From the NCBI GenBank assembly GCA_001045525.1, contig LDWW01000009.1, positions 62,001 through 126,000 of the forward strand: a DNA stretch of 64,000 nucleotides, read 5' to 3'. The position numbers and the translations under genes are program-made. This stretch comes from Chitinispirillum alkaliphilum (GTDB taxonomy: Bacteria; Fibrobacterota; Chitinivibrionia; Chitinivibrionales; Chitinispirillaceae). Below are positions 49,297 to 58,685 of this stretch, in pieces. Each line of letters starts with the position of its first letter. The stretch's first letter is position 1. The notes beneath the pieces are model-generated. The model saw only the letters and a program-made list of their open reading frames with translations. It was not told where the DNA came from and did no database searches.

Positions 49297-51903
49297 ATGT
49301 TTCTTAAGATCGTGTCAGTGTGCGCCTTGGTTGCCATGAGCGTTTCTGTTCATGCTGCTGACTTTGCTTTTCCATCTCACATGCCTCCCGGAGGAAAGAG
49401 TCCAAGTGAGGTAAATCAGTACATTGTCTTCAATTTTGACGACAATGCGTATTCCGGGTTGTCCGGAACCCAGTTTGAACCGGACCCAAGGGTTGTAAGT
49501 AATCCTACTTGGCAGCAACAGGGATTTGTGGGACAGCAGGATGCAGCCTGTGGTCTTAGTATTGAGGCTGGGGAAATGGGTATGTCCTGGGCTTTAAGTA
49601 CTCTCGCTGGTGGTCAGGCTGATCCTGGTTATCCGACTTTTGATGCAGGTACAGAGTATCCGCCCAGCACTATAGTTGAATTTCAGGGTACATTGTACCA
49701 GTCAAACAGATGGGTTCACGGTAGTGAGGGTAATCCCCAGGTAAACACATCAGGCTGGGAAAATCGAGGCCCTGCATCTACCGGTGGCGGCAGCCGCTCA
49801 AGAACCAATCCCGACGGTTCAAACATCAGGTTTACTTTCAGTATGCTGTCAGGTCTCTTTGTAGACACCTGGGGTAGAGAGTGGGAATCGAGAGAAAGTA
49901 AGTTCGGGTATTTTGTTCCTTCACCCAGTGAAAGCAGAGATCACGACAGAATTGCAGTTTCCTGGGGTAGGGAGATGGGTATCGGTTCCAGTCAGGGTTC
50001 TACCGACATTCAGCCAAACCAGCTTGTTGCTGTGGTAAAGCAGGCTATTGAAGCTGGGCATGAAATTGCAGACCATACTATCGACCATATGGAGAGTAAC
50101 TCTCCGCTTCCAGGTGACAGTCCATTACACAATAGCACCTGGAACCAGGAGATGGGTTTTGGCAGATGGGGTAACGAAGGGTTCAACGCCACAGATGAAA
50201 ACGTAACTCCATGGGGTACTTTTCGCGAATCTGAGCATTTCGGTCAGCCTGTAGGGCATACGGCCCAGACTCGTGGCTGGACAATGTATGCGGGTAGATT
50301 TATCTCTCAGAACGCCTGGGAAGGGGCTCTCGCGCTCTCACTTGAACAGTATGACACCTATCTTTCAGGAACTCCCGGTTATACCCGTCCTGTAGGTTTC
50401 AGAGCTCCTCGTCTGGAGGGTAACTCAGCCATGCTTTATGCATTGAAGGCTCAGGGGTACCTCTACGACTGCTCTGTTGAAGCCGGGTATGAGCCTAACA
50501 TGGATGGTACAAATGCACCATGGCCATTCACCACAGATAATGGTATACCTAATAAGGCATATCAGATCAGTGCCGGCTGGGGTACAACACATTGTACTGA
50601 GAATAGACACCATGGTCATCCATATGATTCAGCTCCTGCAGGACTGTGGCAGCTTCCTGTACAGGTAATGGTTGTTCCCGAGAATCTGCGTGATCAGGTT
50701 TGGGTTAACCATGCACGTATCAGATCTGCTTCACCAGACGGTCAGTTCAGAAATGCTCAGGATTCACTGGATACATACAATTCATTCATAGATGGTGGTA
50801 AGATCACAGGATTTGACTTCAACATGCTCATCCTTTGGGGTATGACTGGACACACATGGCTTGAAACCATGAAACACAACCTCGAATTGAGGATGAACAA
50901 CAACAAGGCACCTCTTCTTTACGGTGCTCACACAGATTACTATACTCCAATATACGACCATGCTACACTGTTGGAAGATTTTAATAGATCTTCTTACGGT
51001 CTTGTGGTAACAGAGGGCTGGAACACCTGGGTCGACCGCAGGGATGCAATGGAAGAATTTGTTGACTGGGCAGTTCAACGGGGTGCTTACTTTGTGGATG
51101 GTGTAACTCTGATCGAAAAAATCAGAGAAATGCAGCAGAATGAAGAGGTTGGTGACGCAGGTGATTTCATGTATACATGGCAATTCCAGGGTGATGATCT
51201 TGGTACCACTACTTCAGCTCAGTCATTTTCTGGTAGTCTCGACAATGCAACGGTTTCAATCGGTGCAAGACAGGGAGAAGCCTGGCCAAACCCTGCATAC
51301 AGAAGTACATTCAATGCTGGTCATCTCGAAGGTTTGACTCATATCTCTCTTGATTACCAGACAACAGCTCCGATATCACTGAGACTGGTAAGACCTAACG
51401 GTGATGCCTGGGAAGTTATTCTCTCCAACATGGCAAGACGCACTATACAAAGTGGTCTTATCCCTGTAAGCGCTTTTCAGCGTGACTGGTATGCAGAGCA
51501 CAATGATCCTCTCGATCTTTCTGAGATCACATACCTTGAAGTTAAGCTGATCAACGCAGGTCGTGAGCAGGAACAGCATACTTTAAGTCTTGGAAATATC
51601 AAAGTCTACGGTGCAGAAAACGTAAGCGTTGCTTCAACACCAAGATCTGTAAGAAGCGGTGCGATTGAGCTGCGTTCAATCTCCAATAATGCTCTGAGCC
51701 TTAACATTCCTCAGTCCGGCAGATACACTGTAAGTGTTATCTCCGCAAACGGTAGAGTTGTTAAAACTTTCAACAACGCCGACCTGACTGCAGGAATCAA
51801 CACTCTTAGCATAGACAGAGGTCTTTCAAGAGGTGTATACATGATCAGAATCAATGAGCGTGGTGCTGATACTCAGAAAGTACTGAGAGCAACCGTTCTT
51901 TGA
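49297..51903 (+). CDS. Secreted polysaccharide deacetylase with inserted chitin-binding-like module and T9SS sorting domain
   Basis: 868 residues. Signal peptide about 1-20 (ALVAMSVSVHAA). The NodB-type metal site is split. Motif 1, FNFDDNAYSG, is near residue 47. The H-x4-H motif, AGHEIADHTIDHME, is near 255. GFRAPRLEG near 368 gives the R-x-P element. Between them, about 110-160, lies a CBM5/12-like segment (GTEYPPSTIVEFQGTLYQSN, then W-E-N-R-G), the type that binds chitin. A CBM-like beta-sandwich follows at about 630-775. The C-terminal 80 residues form a T9SS type A sorting domain (SGRYTVSVISANGRVVKTF, then GLSRGVYMIRINERG). Probably deacetylates chitin or another N-acetylated glycan outside the cell. 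Confidence 0.85.
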   Translation: MFLKIVSVCALVAMSVSVHAADFAFPSHMPPGGKSPSEVNQYIVFNFDDNAYSGLSGTQFEPDPRVVSNPTWQQQGFVGQQDAACGLSIEAGEMGMSWALSTLAGGQADPGYPTFDAGTEYPPSTIVEFQGTLYQSNRWVHGSEGNPQVNTSGWENRGPASTGGGSRSRTNPDGSNIRFTFSMLSGLFVDTWGREWESRESKFGYFVPSPSESRDHDRIAVSWGREMGIGSSQGSTDIQPNQLVAVVKQAIEAGHEIADHTIDHMESNSPLPGDSPLHNSTWNQEMGFGRWGNEGFNATDENVTPWGTFRESEHFGQPVGHTAQTRGWTMYAGRFISQNAWEGALALSLEQYDTYLSGTPGYTRPVGFRAPRLEGNSAMLYALKAQGYLYDCSVEAGYEPNMDGTNAPWPFTTDNGIPNKAYQISAGWGTTHCTENRHHGHPYDSAPAGLWQLPVQVMVVPENLRDQVWVNHARIRSASPDGQFRNAQDSLDTYNSFIDGGKITGFDFNMLILWGMTGHTWLETMKHNLELRMNNNKAPLLYGAHTDYYTPIYDHATLLEDFNRSSYGLVVTEGWNTWVDRRDAMEEFVDWAVQRGAYFVDGVTLIEKIREMQQNEEVGDAGDFMYTWQFQGDDLGTTTSAQSFSGSLDNATVSIGARQGEAWPNPAYRSTFNAGHLEGLTHISLDYQTTAPISLRLVRPNGDAWEVILSNMARRTIQSGLIPVSAFQRDWYAEHNDPLDLSEITYLEVKLINAGREQEQHTLSLGNIKVYGAENVSVASTPRSVRSGAIELRSISNNALSLNIPQSGRYTVSVISANGRVVKTFNNADLTAGINTLSIDRGLSRGVYMIRINERGADTQKVLRATVL

Positions 51904-51941
51904 TAAAATGTGTACTGATGACTGATAGTATCGATTGACTT

Positions 51942-51974
51942 AAAGGACGGTTTGAATTCCAGAACCGTCCTTTT
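51942..51974 (+). terminator. Rho-independent terminator after the first deacetylase gene
   Basis: Perfect 11-bp stem AAAGGACGGTT (51942-51952) and AACCGTCCTTT (51963-51973) with a 10-base loop, closed by T-residues. It lies 39 bases after the stop codon and separates the two deacetylase genes into independent transcripts. Confidence 0.85.
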
Positions 51975-52057
51975 GTGTCGGAAAAGATCAGCATTTAGGA
52001 ATTATCCGGTTTAAAGCCATAGCTTGTACAAATAAAGAGAGATTGAAAGGAGGACTG

Positions 52058-52085
52058 TTGACATCCTAAGTTTTTGAAGTACATT
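52058..52085 (+). promoter_or_regulatory. Candidate sigma-70 promoter of the second deacetylase gene
   Basis: TTGACA (52058-52063, perfect) with a 16-bp spacer and TACATT (52080-52085, 4/6). It lies 60 bp before the start codon at 52145 and just downstream of the preceding terminator, so a promoter is expected here. Confidence 0.5.
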
Positions 52086-52144
52086 TTGTATTTATAGTTT
52101 AACTTTTTAATGACCTGACAATCAAGCTTTTTAGAGGAGGTATG

Positions 52145-54397
52145 ATGAAGGGTGCAAAAATATTGACATTGTTGCTTGCGGCCGGGATGGTTGCGGGTGC
52201 CTTTGCTCAAAACTACAGAAACAGAGGCGTATGGGATCCTACTGAGGTGTATGAGGGATCCTACAGACTCGGTACAGGTGATACTGTACAATACGGTACT
52301 TTCCCACCTGATGATCCAAACGGAGCACCACTTTACTGGTGGGCAAAATGGTGGACTCAGGGAGAAACTCCGGGTGAATTTGCCGCTCGTGGTGGAACAT
52401 CGCCCTGGGTAATGATCAATTCTGCATCCATGCCCGGTGGACAGTACAACTGGGTGGGATGGAACGGACAGCTCGAAAACACCCTTAGCCCGGGTGAAGC
52501 AGTAGTTCCTACCTGGAAAGATGGTGCAGAGGGTGCCTACACACTAATCCATGATGACATCGGTGCACTGCGTTGGGATCTTGATATCCAGCCCGGTCTT
52601 GATGTGCTTGCTGATTTCCCGCAGGTTAAAACTGCATGGGGTGTGTTTGTACAGCCGGCTACCCAGGATGAATGGGATGGTATGATGCAGATGACTATCG
52701 ATGGTCACGAAATGGTTAACCACTCATGGAACCATACCAATGCTGCTGAGCAGTGGCTCTGGTATAACCCGGGTGAAAGAATTCCGCCTGCAGAAGTTGT
52801 TGTTCCGCGTACTCTTACCGGTTTGACAGTTGATCCGCTGTGGCCGCCTTCTTCTGTGGATGGAAATCCTACATGGCCGAACCCGGACCAGTTTACTGTA
52901 GAGAATAATGTCGTGGAGGTTACTTTTGGTCCTACATACTGGACCGGATATGATCCTTCCACAAGTGAACCTCTGACTATGACTGTAACACCAAAACCTG
53001 GTGCGGAAAAGGTAACTCTTCCTACCGGTATGGAAGTATGGGTTCTTTACACCAAAAAAGATACTCTCACCGGAGAGAATGAAGGTTACGTTGCTCCTAC
53101 AGGAGCAAACTGGATGGAACTTGACTTTCTTGAGGAACATTTCCCTGAAAGAGTCAACTCAGTAGTTAGAAATGACCTGGGAAGACCTGGTTGGGTTTGT
53201 ATGCTTCACCTGACAGATCCATGGGATGAGGCTGACATCGACTCTAACGTTGTGTTGAGTAAGAATATTATCGATGAGCAGGTATACGACAGAATCAGAG
53301 CCACCGGTGGATTCGGTCCTTACTTTGCACCGAACAAATCCACTGAATACTATGTCTACCCTTATGACTCATACTCAGAAGAAAGTCACGGATGGCTTGA
53401 GGCCGCAGGATATGTTGGTGCACGTGGTGGTGCAAAATCAGGTGAACCAATGCCCGGTGATTTCTTCCATCCATATGCTATCGATTATGATGCATTCTAC
53501 ATCTACGGCGGTGACACTTCCAATGTGATTAATGCCGGTGGTAACAACCCTCACCAGCTGCTTTCACTCGATGGTATGGTAACCGCAATTCTTGAAACTA
53601 ACGGATACATGATCCGTGAGCTTCACTCTGTTAATATCGTTGAGGACTGGAAAAACATCAACGACCCTCTACACGACGGATGGTGGGGTGGTATTCCCAA
53701 TGACCTGTACAGAGATCACATCGAGTGGATTGATGGTCTTATAACTCAGAACAGACTCGCTGTGCTTACTCCTTCTGAAGCTGTTAAATACCGTATGGTT
53801 GCAAATGCAGTTACAGGTGTGAACATGTCACAGTCCGGAAGTGAGTACAGACTCACCGTTAATGCAGATAATATTGCTGATAAGTACAAAGATGAAATCT
53901 CTGTTATTGTCAGACTTAACAATGGTGTAGAAAAGCTTGCAACCGAGTATGTTAACGGTGAACAGCAGCTTGCCGGTGCTACATGGGAAAAATGGCCAAG
54001 AATGGCTCCGCGTAAGCTCGATGCTGCCGGAACTGCATGGTCTGTAAGTATCAACCCATATCTTGGTGAACTGAAACTTCTTCCAAATCAGGATCACGAA
54101 GGTGGTATCAGAGACGATGTATCTGTAGCCCGCGGAACAAGAAACAGTGCCGCTCTTAGTGGTGCAGCTTTCCTTGGAATGCAGAACAATCAGATTTCTC
54201 TAAGACTTCCTGCAGGAAACTATGAGGCTGCAATCTACAACCTCAATGGTCAGGTAGTTAGAAACATCTCTCTTACCTCCGAAGGTGGTATTGTAAGAAC
54301 ATCAATGGATGCTTCCATCAGCAGAGGTCTCTATCTCCTCAGAGTTAGAAATCAGGCTGGTGATGTTGCATTACAGAGCAGAATCATGTTGAAATAA
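52145..54397 (+). CDS. Secreted polysaccharide-deacetylase-like protein with T9SS sorting domain
   Basis: 750 residues from the second of two adjacent ATGs, with GAGGAGG 5 bases upstream. Signal peptide about 1-19 (LTLLLAAGMVAGAFA). NodB-type features: the Asp pair in LIHDDIGAL near residue 136 and the H-x4-H element in GHEMVNHSWNHTN near 187. An insertion of about 90 residues (Pro/Trp-rich, beta) follows the second motif. YVYPYDSYSEESHGWLEAAGY resembles the family's later strand. The C-terminal 75 residues are a T9SS type A sorting domain (GNYEAAIYNLNGQVVRNISL, then ISRGLYLLRVRNQAG). The motif spacing is irregular, so activity is less certain than for its neighbour, from which it may derive by an old duplication. 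Confidence 0.8.
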   Translation: MKGAKILTLLLAAGMVAGAFAQNYRNRGVWDPTEVYEGSYRLGTGDTVQYGTFPPDDPNGAPLYWWAKWWTQGETPGEFAARGGTSPWVMINSASMPGGQYNWVGWNGQLENTLSPGEAVVPTWKDGAEGAYTLIHDDIGALRWDLDIQPGLDVLADFPQVKTAWGVFVQPATQDEWDGMMQMTIDGHEMVNHSWNHTNAAEQWLWYNPGERIPPAEVVVPRTLTGLTVDPLWPPSSVDGNPTWPNPDQFTVENNVVEVTFGPTYWTGYDPSTSEPLTMTVTPKPGAEKVTLPTGMEVWVLYTKKDTLTGENEGYVAPTGANWMELDFLEEHFPERVNSVVRNDLGRPGWVCMLHLTDPWDEADIDSNVVLSKNIIDEQVYDRIRATGGFGPYFAPNKSTEYYVYPYDSYSEESHGWLEAAGYVGARGGAKSGEPMPGDFFHPYAIDYDAFYIYGGDTSNVINAGGNNPHQLLSLDGMVTAILETNGYMIRELHSVNIVEDWKNINDPLHDGWWGGIPNDLYRDHIEWIDGLITQNRLAVLTPSEAVKYRMVANAVTGVNMSQSGSEYRLTVNADNIADKYKDEISVIVRLNNGVEKLATEYVNGEQQLAGATWEKWPRMAPRKLDAAGTAWSVSINPYLGELKLLPNQDHEGGIRDDVSVARGTRNSAALSGAAFLGMQNNQISLRLPAGNYEAAIYNLNGQVVRNISLTSEGGIVRTSMDASISRGLYLLRVRNQAGDVALQSRIMLK

Positions 54398-54427
54398 TTT
54401 AATTTTGATGTGACGATGTGAATTGTG

Positions 54428-54457
54428 GGCCTCCGATCAATGACGGAGGCCTTTTTT
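54428..54457 (+). terminator. Rho-independent terminator after the second deacetylase gene
   Basis: Perfect 8-bp GC-rich stem GGCCTCCG (54428-54435) and CGGAGGCC (54444-54451), 8-base loop, followed by TTTTTT. Thirty bases after the stop codon. Confidence 0.92.
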
Positions 54458-54514
54458 GTTTGCAAATGCATGGCACCTCTCTGTAGGATGAAAGTTCTCC
54501 ACGGGCTCAATGTG

Positions 54515-54536
54515 AGCAGACCCCGGGTCTGCTTTT
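54515..54536. terminator. Hairpin between convergent transcripts
   Basis: AGCAGACC (54515-54522), loop CCG, GGTCTGCT (54526-54533), with T-residues running to 54536 on the + strand. It begins 11 bases beyond the stop of the minus-strand glycosyltransferase at 54547. On the minus strand no T-run follows, so it is either a second + strand terminator or a 3'-end-stabilising hairpin for the minus operon. Confidence 0.5.
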
Positions 54537-54546
54537 AATGGTAGTG

Positions 54547-55272
54547 TCAGACAGTTTTGTTTGAAACTGTCCGGATGAATAATTGCAATCTGCCTTTAAG
54601 CTTTTCACAAAAATGCAGGTTGCTTTTATGGCATCCTGTAGAAGAAACGTTATCTGCATGACGTCTGTAAAGGATAAGTTCCCTTTCTTCAATTTTTATT
54701 TTTTTTCTGAGCCTCAGAGCTCTTTGTGCAATATACCAGTCATGCATCGGTATATTTTCGGGAATAGGAAGGAGTGTGGAAAGAAACGTATCTGTAAAGG
54801 CCATGCAGGCTCCGACATATCGGTTGCCGGCAAGGTTTTTCAGATAACTCAATGAAGGGGTAAGGCAATCGAATATAGTTTTATTCAGAGATTTACCATC
54901 TCCGTCGATAAAAAAACCATTGTGAACCAGTAGGTCGTGATTTTCCAGCTGCGAAAGACAGTGTTTGACTTTTTCCGGCAGCCACACATCATCCTGATCG
55001 CTTAGAAAAACGTACCTGCCATTTACCTTGTTAAGTAGCCTGGAAATGTTTTTTATCACTCCCAGATTTTGTTCATTGACGATTAATTTTATTCTTGGGT
55101 CCTTGAAGGATTTGATTATTTCAAGGGTAGAGTCTGCAGACCTGTCGTCTCCGATTATAAGCTCATCACCGGCACTTAGCTGAGACAAAACAGAATTAAT
55201 CTGCTCACCAATATAGGACTCTCCATTGTAGGCTGTCATCACTACGCTAATCTTTTTGTCTCTGTTTTTCAC
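54547..55272 (-). CDS. Family 2 glycosyltransferase, rhamnosyltransferase-like
   Basis: 241 residues. GT-A fold: ISVVMTAYNGESYIGEQINS at the N-terminus, LIIGDDRSADSTLEII with the nucleotide-binding Asp pair, and the metal-site VFLSDQDDVWLPEKV near residue 93. The SDQDDVWLPEK form is frequent in alpha-1,3-rhamnosyltransferase-like GT2 proteins of O-antigen clusters. Somewhat short at its C-terminus. Last gene of the minus-strand glycan operon, 20 bases after the flippase gene. The donor cannot be deduced. Confidence 0.9.
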   Translation of the reverse strand: MKNRDKKISVVMTAYNGESYIGEQINSVLSQLSAGDELIIGDDRSADSTLEIIKSFKDPRIKLIVNEQNLGVIKNISRLLNKVNGRYVFLSDQDDVWLPEKVKHCLSQLENHDLLVHNGFFIDGDGKSLNKTIFDCLTPSLSYLKNLAGNRYVGACMAFTDTFLSTLLPIPENIPMHDWYIAQRALRLRKKIKIEERELILYRRHADNVSSTGCHKSNLHFCEKLKGRLQLFIRTVSNKTV

Positions 55273-55292
55273 CGGGAAACACTCTCCGTAAT

Positions 55293-56609
55293 CTACGCGA
55301 TGCTACTGTTTTGGGAGATCAGGGTACTGTATTTTCTCTTTCTTATCTTAGGTAAGATCAGATAAAGTAAAATAAGAGAGATTATAAGTTCAACAATACT
55401 TGAGATCAAAATGCCTTCAACCCCTAAAGCCGGAACCAGTAATGCGGTGAGTGAAATCCATATAACCGCACTCTGCAGTTCCACTATCCAGTAAGATTTC
55501 CATGCTTCGAGTATGAACAGCTGCATGGAAAGCAGCCAAACCCATAATTTTATGAATGTGGTCAGTACAAATGCATAATACCATGTAAAGGGAACAATGA
55601 TATCGTCTGTGTATAAGAGTCTCAGTAACGTTTTCTGCGCCGGGCCAATGAGTGCTAAAAAAAAACAGAGGACCAGTAGAACCAAAAATACTCTTAAAGT
55701 ATGGTATTTCCACTCTCTTGCTTTGAAGCCGACACTTCTTCCGAGTGCGGGCAGATAATAGACACTTAAAAAGGTAGTAAAAAGAAGAATCGGATAATTG
55801 AAAAAACGCAAGAGTGCCTGGTACAATCCAGTTACCTCCCACCCTTCATTCCGGGCAAGAATCTGCCTTGCTGCAATAAGTGAAACCGGAGAAACAACTA
55901 CTGCAGGAAGGGCCATAACTGCCAATCGTCTGTATGCGGGCCAGAATGTTTTCAGGGCTGAGAAGTTAATCAGGTGTTTGAAGAAAAATTTTGTTGCACG
56001 AAAAAAATTAAACAAAGATAAACACATTATTGAGATCACTGGCGGTAAACTGAAGATAAGCGGACTCATTGTATTGATGTCCATCGGAGTGTAAAAAACC
56101 AACCCTAAGATTACCAGCGGGCTCAGTGAGGTAATAGTCTGAATGCTTATTAGTGATCCCCACATCCCCCTTCCCATAAACCACGATTGAAGACATGTGC
56201 AGGGACCGCTGAAAAATATCAGCAAAGCACTTATCCTCAAAGCAATCAGCCAATCTGGTGGCAGTTCGAGATGTGTGATTATATGAGGGGAAGAGAGGAA
56301 AAGCAGTACACTCAAAACCGCACCGGTAATCATAGTAAAGGCGGAAAAAGCGGCCAGTGGTATTTTGGAAGTATGAGGATCTTTCTGTTCTGCTGTAAGC
56401 TTTACAAGGCCATCCTGTCCACCTCCAGTGCTGAGAGACTGGAAAAGCATCCACACGGTTTGAAACTGTCCAAGTTGGGCAAGGCCTGAAGGTCCAAGCC
56501 ACATAGCTATCAGCTTCTGGGTGAGCAAAGCAAAAAGTGTGCGGCTTCCGGTAAGAAAAACCGCCACTGCACCTGAGGACTTCAATGATCTTTGTTCTTT
56601 ATTTTCCAA
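55293..56609 (-). CDS. Wzx-type O-antigen flippase of the second glycan locus
   Basis: 438 residues from TTG 56609, which has AAGGGA five bases upstream inside the end of fdtB. The open frame extends 11 residues further to another TTG without a better ribosome site. About 12-14 membrane helices. The opening AVAVFLTGSRTLFALLTQKL and IAMWLGPSGLAQLGQFQTVW resembles the WzxE group, which is specific for Fuc4NAc/Fuc3NAc-type glycans (enterobacterial common antigen). That fits the amino-deoxyhexose genes next to it. It flips undecaprenyl-PP-linked repeat units to the periplasm. Translation overlaps fdtB by 11 bases. Confidence 0.85.
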   Translation of the reverse strand: MENKEQRSLKSSGAVAVFLTGSRTLFALLTQKLIAMWLGPSGLAQLGQFQTVWMLFQSLSTGGGQDGLVKLTAEQKDPHTSKIPLAAFSAFTMITGAVLSVLLFLSSPHIITHLELPPDWLIALRISALLIFFSGPCTCLQSWFMGRGMWGSLISIQTITSLSPLVILGLVFYTPMDINTMSPLIFSLPPVISIMCLSLFNFFRATKFFFKHLINFSALKTFWPAYRRLAVMALPAVVVSPVSLIAARQILARNEGWEVTGLYQALLRFFNYPILLFTTFLSVYYLPALGRSVGFKAREWKYHTLRVFLVLLVLCFFLALIGPAQKTLLRLLYTDDIIVPFTWYYAFVLTTFIKLWVWLLSMQLFILEAWKSYWIVELQSAVIWISLTALLVPALGVEGILISSIVELIISLILLYLILPKIRKRKYSTLISQNSSIA

Positions 56610-57708
56610 AAAAATCCCTTGCCTGACGAACGATGTACTCAACCTCAGCTTCTGTAATGTGGGGGCCTATGGGTAAACTGAGGACCTCATTGGCCAATTG
56701 ATTACTCACCGGGCAGGGGGAGAGATTCAGTTCCCTGAAAGCTTTATGCTGATCGATGCTTTTGGGATAATGAACCAGACATTGTACTCCCCGCGATTTT
56801 AAATGGCTGATCAATCTGTCCCGCTGAGAATGGCGGATCACAAACAGGTGCCATGCTGACTTGTATGTATTATCATCACCTCGCGGGAGCTGAATCTCTT
56901 GGGGCAATTCCCCAATGAAATATTGGGCGGTTTTACGTCTGTGCTCCAGCTGCCAATTCAGAAATTTCAGTTTGTGAATCAAAAAAGCAGCCTGGAGCTC
57001 ATCCAGCCTGGAGTTGACTCCAATCTCCTCATGCTGATACTTTGTTAAAGATCCGTAGTTCTGAAGAGAACGGATGGTTTTGGTCCGGTCTTTTGAAGAA
57101 GTAACAACTGCACCGGCATCTCCAAGTGCACCAAGATTTTTACCGGGATAGAAACTGAAACAGGCCATGTCTCCAAAACTCCCGGCCCTCTTTCCGTCGT
57201 ATAGTGCACCGTGGGCCTGGGCAGCATCTTCTATAAGGGTAATGTTTTTTTCCCCGGCCCATTTTAACAGTTTCTCCATCTCGCACATTCTGCCATAAAG
57301 ATGAACTGCAATGATTACACGTGTATGGCTGGTTACATATTCGTCGAGTTTGTCAACATCGATATTGTATGTGCCGGTGCAAGGAGGAACCAGTACCGGT
57401 TTGAGTCCTGCGTGTAGTACCGCAAGTGCAGTGGCAATAAAAGTGTTACCGGGAACAAGCACTTCGCTCTGCGGTTTCAGATTTAATGATCTGAGGCTCA
57501 GGGTGAGAGCATCTAATCCGTTTGCAACTCCGATCGCTGAGATGGTGCTGCTTTGGGGATTGCAAAATTGTGCGAATTCATTTTCAAACCGCGCTACATA
57601 GGGACCATTCAGGAATACCCCCGACCGATAGATCATTTCAGCATCTCTTAGCCATGCTGCCTTAAACTGTTCGTGGTGCGATGACCAGTCGAGGAAGGAT
57701 ATATTCAT
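56599..57708 (-). CDS. fdtB: DegT/DnrJ/EryC1 sugar aminotransferase, FdtB-like
   Basis: 369 residues from ATG 57708, which overlaps the stop of the acyltransferase gene (ATGA) and has AGGGAG upstream; eight additional residues in the frame are unlikely. PLP-dependent fold: SAIGVANGLDALTLSLRS near 51-68, IEDAAQAHGALYDGKRAGSFG with the PLP-stacking region, and the catalytic Lys in FSFYPGKNLGALGDAGAV. Together with the ketoisomerase encoded at 58686, it should make dTDP-3-amino-3,6-dideoxy-galactose (Fuc3N) or the gluco isomer (Qui3N) from dTDP-3-keto-6-deoxyhexose and glutamate. The isomer cannot be decided from sequence. Confidence 0.9.
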   Translation of the reverse strand: MNISFLDWSSHHEQFKAAWLRDAEMIYRSGVFLNGPYVARFENEFAQFCNPQSSTISAIGVANGLDALTLSLRSLNLKPQSEVLVPGNTFIATALAVLHAGLKPVLVPPCTGTYNIDVDKLDEYVTSHTRVIIAVHLYGRMCEMEKLLKWAGEKNITLIEDAAQAHGALYDGKRAGSFGDMACFSFYPGKNLGALGDAGAVVTSSKDRTKTIRSLQNYGSLTKYQHEEIGVNSRLDELQAAFLIHKLKFLNWQLEHRRKTAQYFIGELPQEIQLPRGDDNTYKSAWHLFVIRHSQRDRLISHLKSRGVQCLVHYPKSIDQHKAFRELNLSPCPVSNQLANEVLSLPIGPHITEAEVEYIVRQARDFFGK

Positions 57709-58679
57709 CTGAAAGTCTCCCTTATTGGCCACTCATAACAATCCTGACATATGGCATGGGCACTGAACTTTTCCTTGAAACGTATAAGGCCTTCATTGAG
57801 AACCAGTCCGTTTTGTTCTGTGGATATACCGAAGCTGAAGTGCTTGACGCTGTTGTGTGTTGCTATGAGCTTGTCAAGTAGAATCATCAGACCATCAATT
57901 TCCTGTCCTTCAGGGGTGTTGAACAAATACTGGGTATGAACAGTTGTTTTGTTTATAAAAAGAACAACACCAGACAGAATATTTACCCTATCTCTGAGGC
58001 AGTAGAAAACAATATTTTCGGGGAAAAACTCACTAAGCTGTTTGAGTTCCTTCAGACTGTGAACAGGGCTAACACCGTATTTGGTTTTAAGATTGTCTTT
58101 GAGCCCGATATAAAACCTCTCCAAATCTGAAGAGGAAGTTATGGTTGAAAACGTGAGATCGTTTGCTCTCATGATACTGCGGATTCGGGTTTTCTGTCTT
58201 TTGCTAAGCCCCCCGTAAGTTCCCGGTGGAAGTACAGAGTAAGGCTGGGTGTAGAGTAGCCTTGCTCCCTGGGTAAACAGAGCGTAACGATCCTCAAGTG
58301 AGGGGACAGTATAGTAGATATGAGGCATGGCCCTGTAAATTACTTTTGTAAAATGTTGGTTAGACAGATACATTTTAAGCAGAGAGAAAATCTCCAGTAC
58401 TGCAGACATTCCGATATGGGGAGCCTGCACAAGTCCACCAAAACTGAGTCCGGCATGTGAGTGCCACTCTTTACTCTCTGGTGTGGGGGATATTTCCACA
58501 CCGGGAAGCAAAGCTACCGGATTTTCTCCCTCGAAAACGATTATGGAGTGGTCATTAAACTTTTGTTTCTGGTGCAGGAAATATTTTCTGCAGAAAAAAA
58601 AATGAGCATTAACTGCAGAATCGAGAAAACGATCCCAGATTTTATGCATCTCTTCCTGATATCGGATCAGTTGCAGCAA
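57705..58679 (-). CDS. GNAT/BioF2-type acyltransferase between fdtA and fdtB
   Basis: 324 residues. Starts at TTG 58679 with AAGGAG about 9 bases upstream; the first in-frame ATG is 10 codons later. A FemAB/BioF2-like double-GNAT fold is suggested by HSHAGLSFGGLVQAPHIGMS near residue 74, LSKRQKTRIRSIMRANDLTF near residue 158 and GVVLFINKTTVHTQYLFNTP near 245. The usual enzyme for the N-acetylation of dTDP-Fuc3N is FdtC, a left-handed beta-helix protein; none is in the window. This protein may therefore act on the 3-amino group. It is translationally coupled to fdtB. Confidence 0.75.
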   Translation of the reverse strand: MLQLIRYQEEMHKIWDRFLDSAVNAHFFFCRKYFLHQKQKFNDHSIIVFEGENPVALLPGVEISPTPESKEWHSHAGLSFGGLVQAPHIGMSAVLEIFSLLKMYLSNQHFTKVIYRAMPHIYYTVPSLEDRYALFTQGARLLYTQPYSVLPPGTYGGLSKRQKTRIRSIMRANDLTFSTITSSSDLERFYIGLKDNLKTKYGVSPVHSLKELKQLSEFFPENIVFYCLRDRVNILSGVVLFINKTTVHTQYLFNTPEGQEIDGLMILLDKLIATHNSVKHFSFGISTEQNGLVLNEGLIRFKEKFSAHAICQDCYEWPIRETFR

Positions 58680-58685
58680 AACGGA

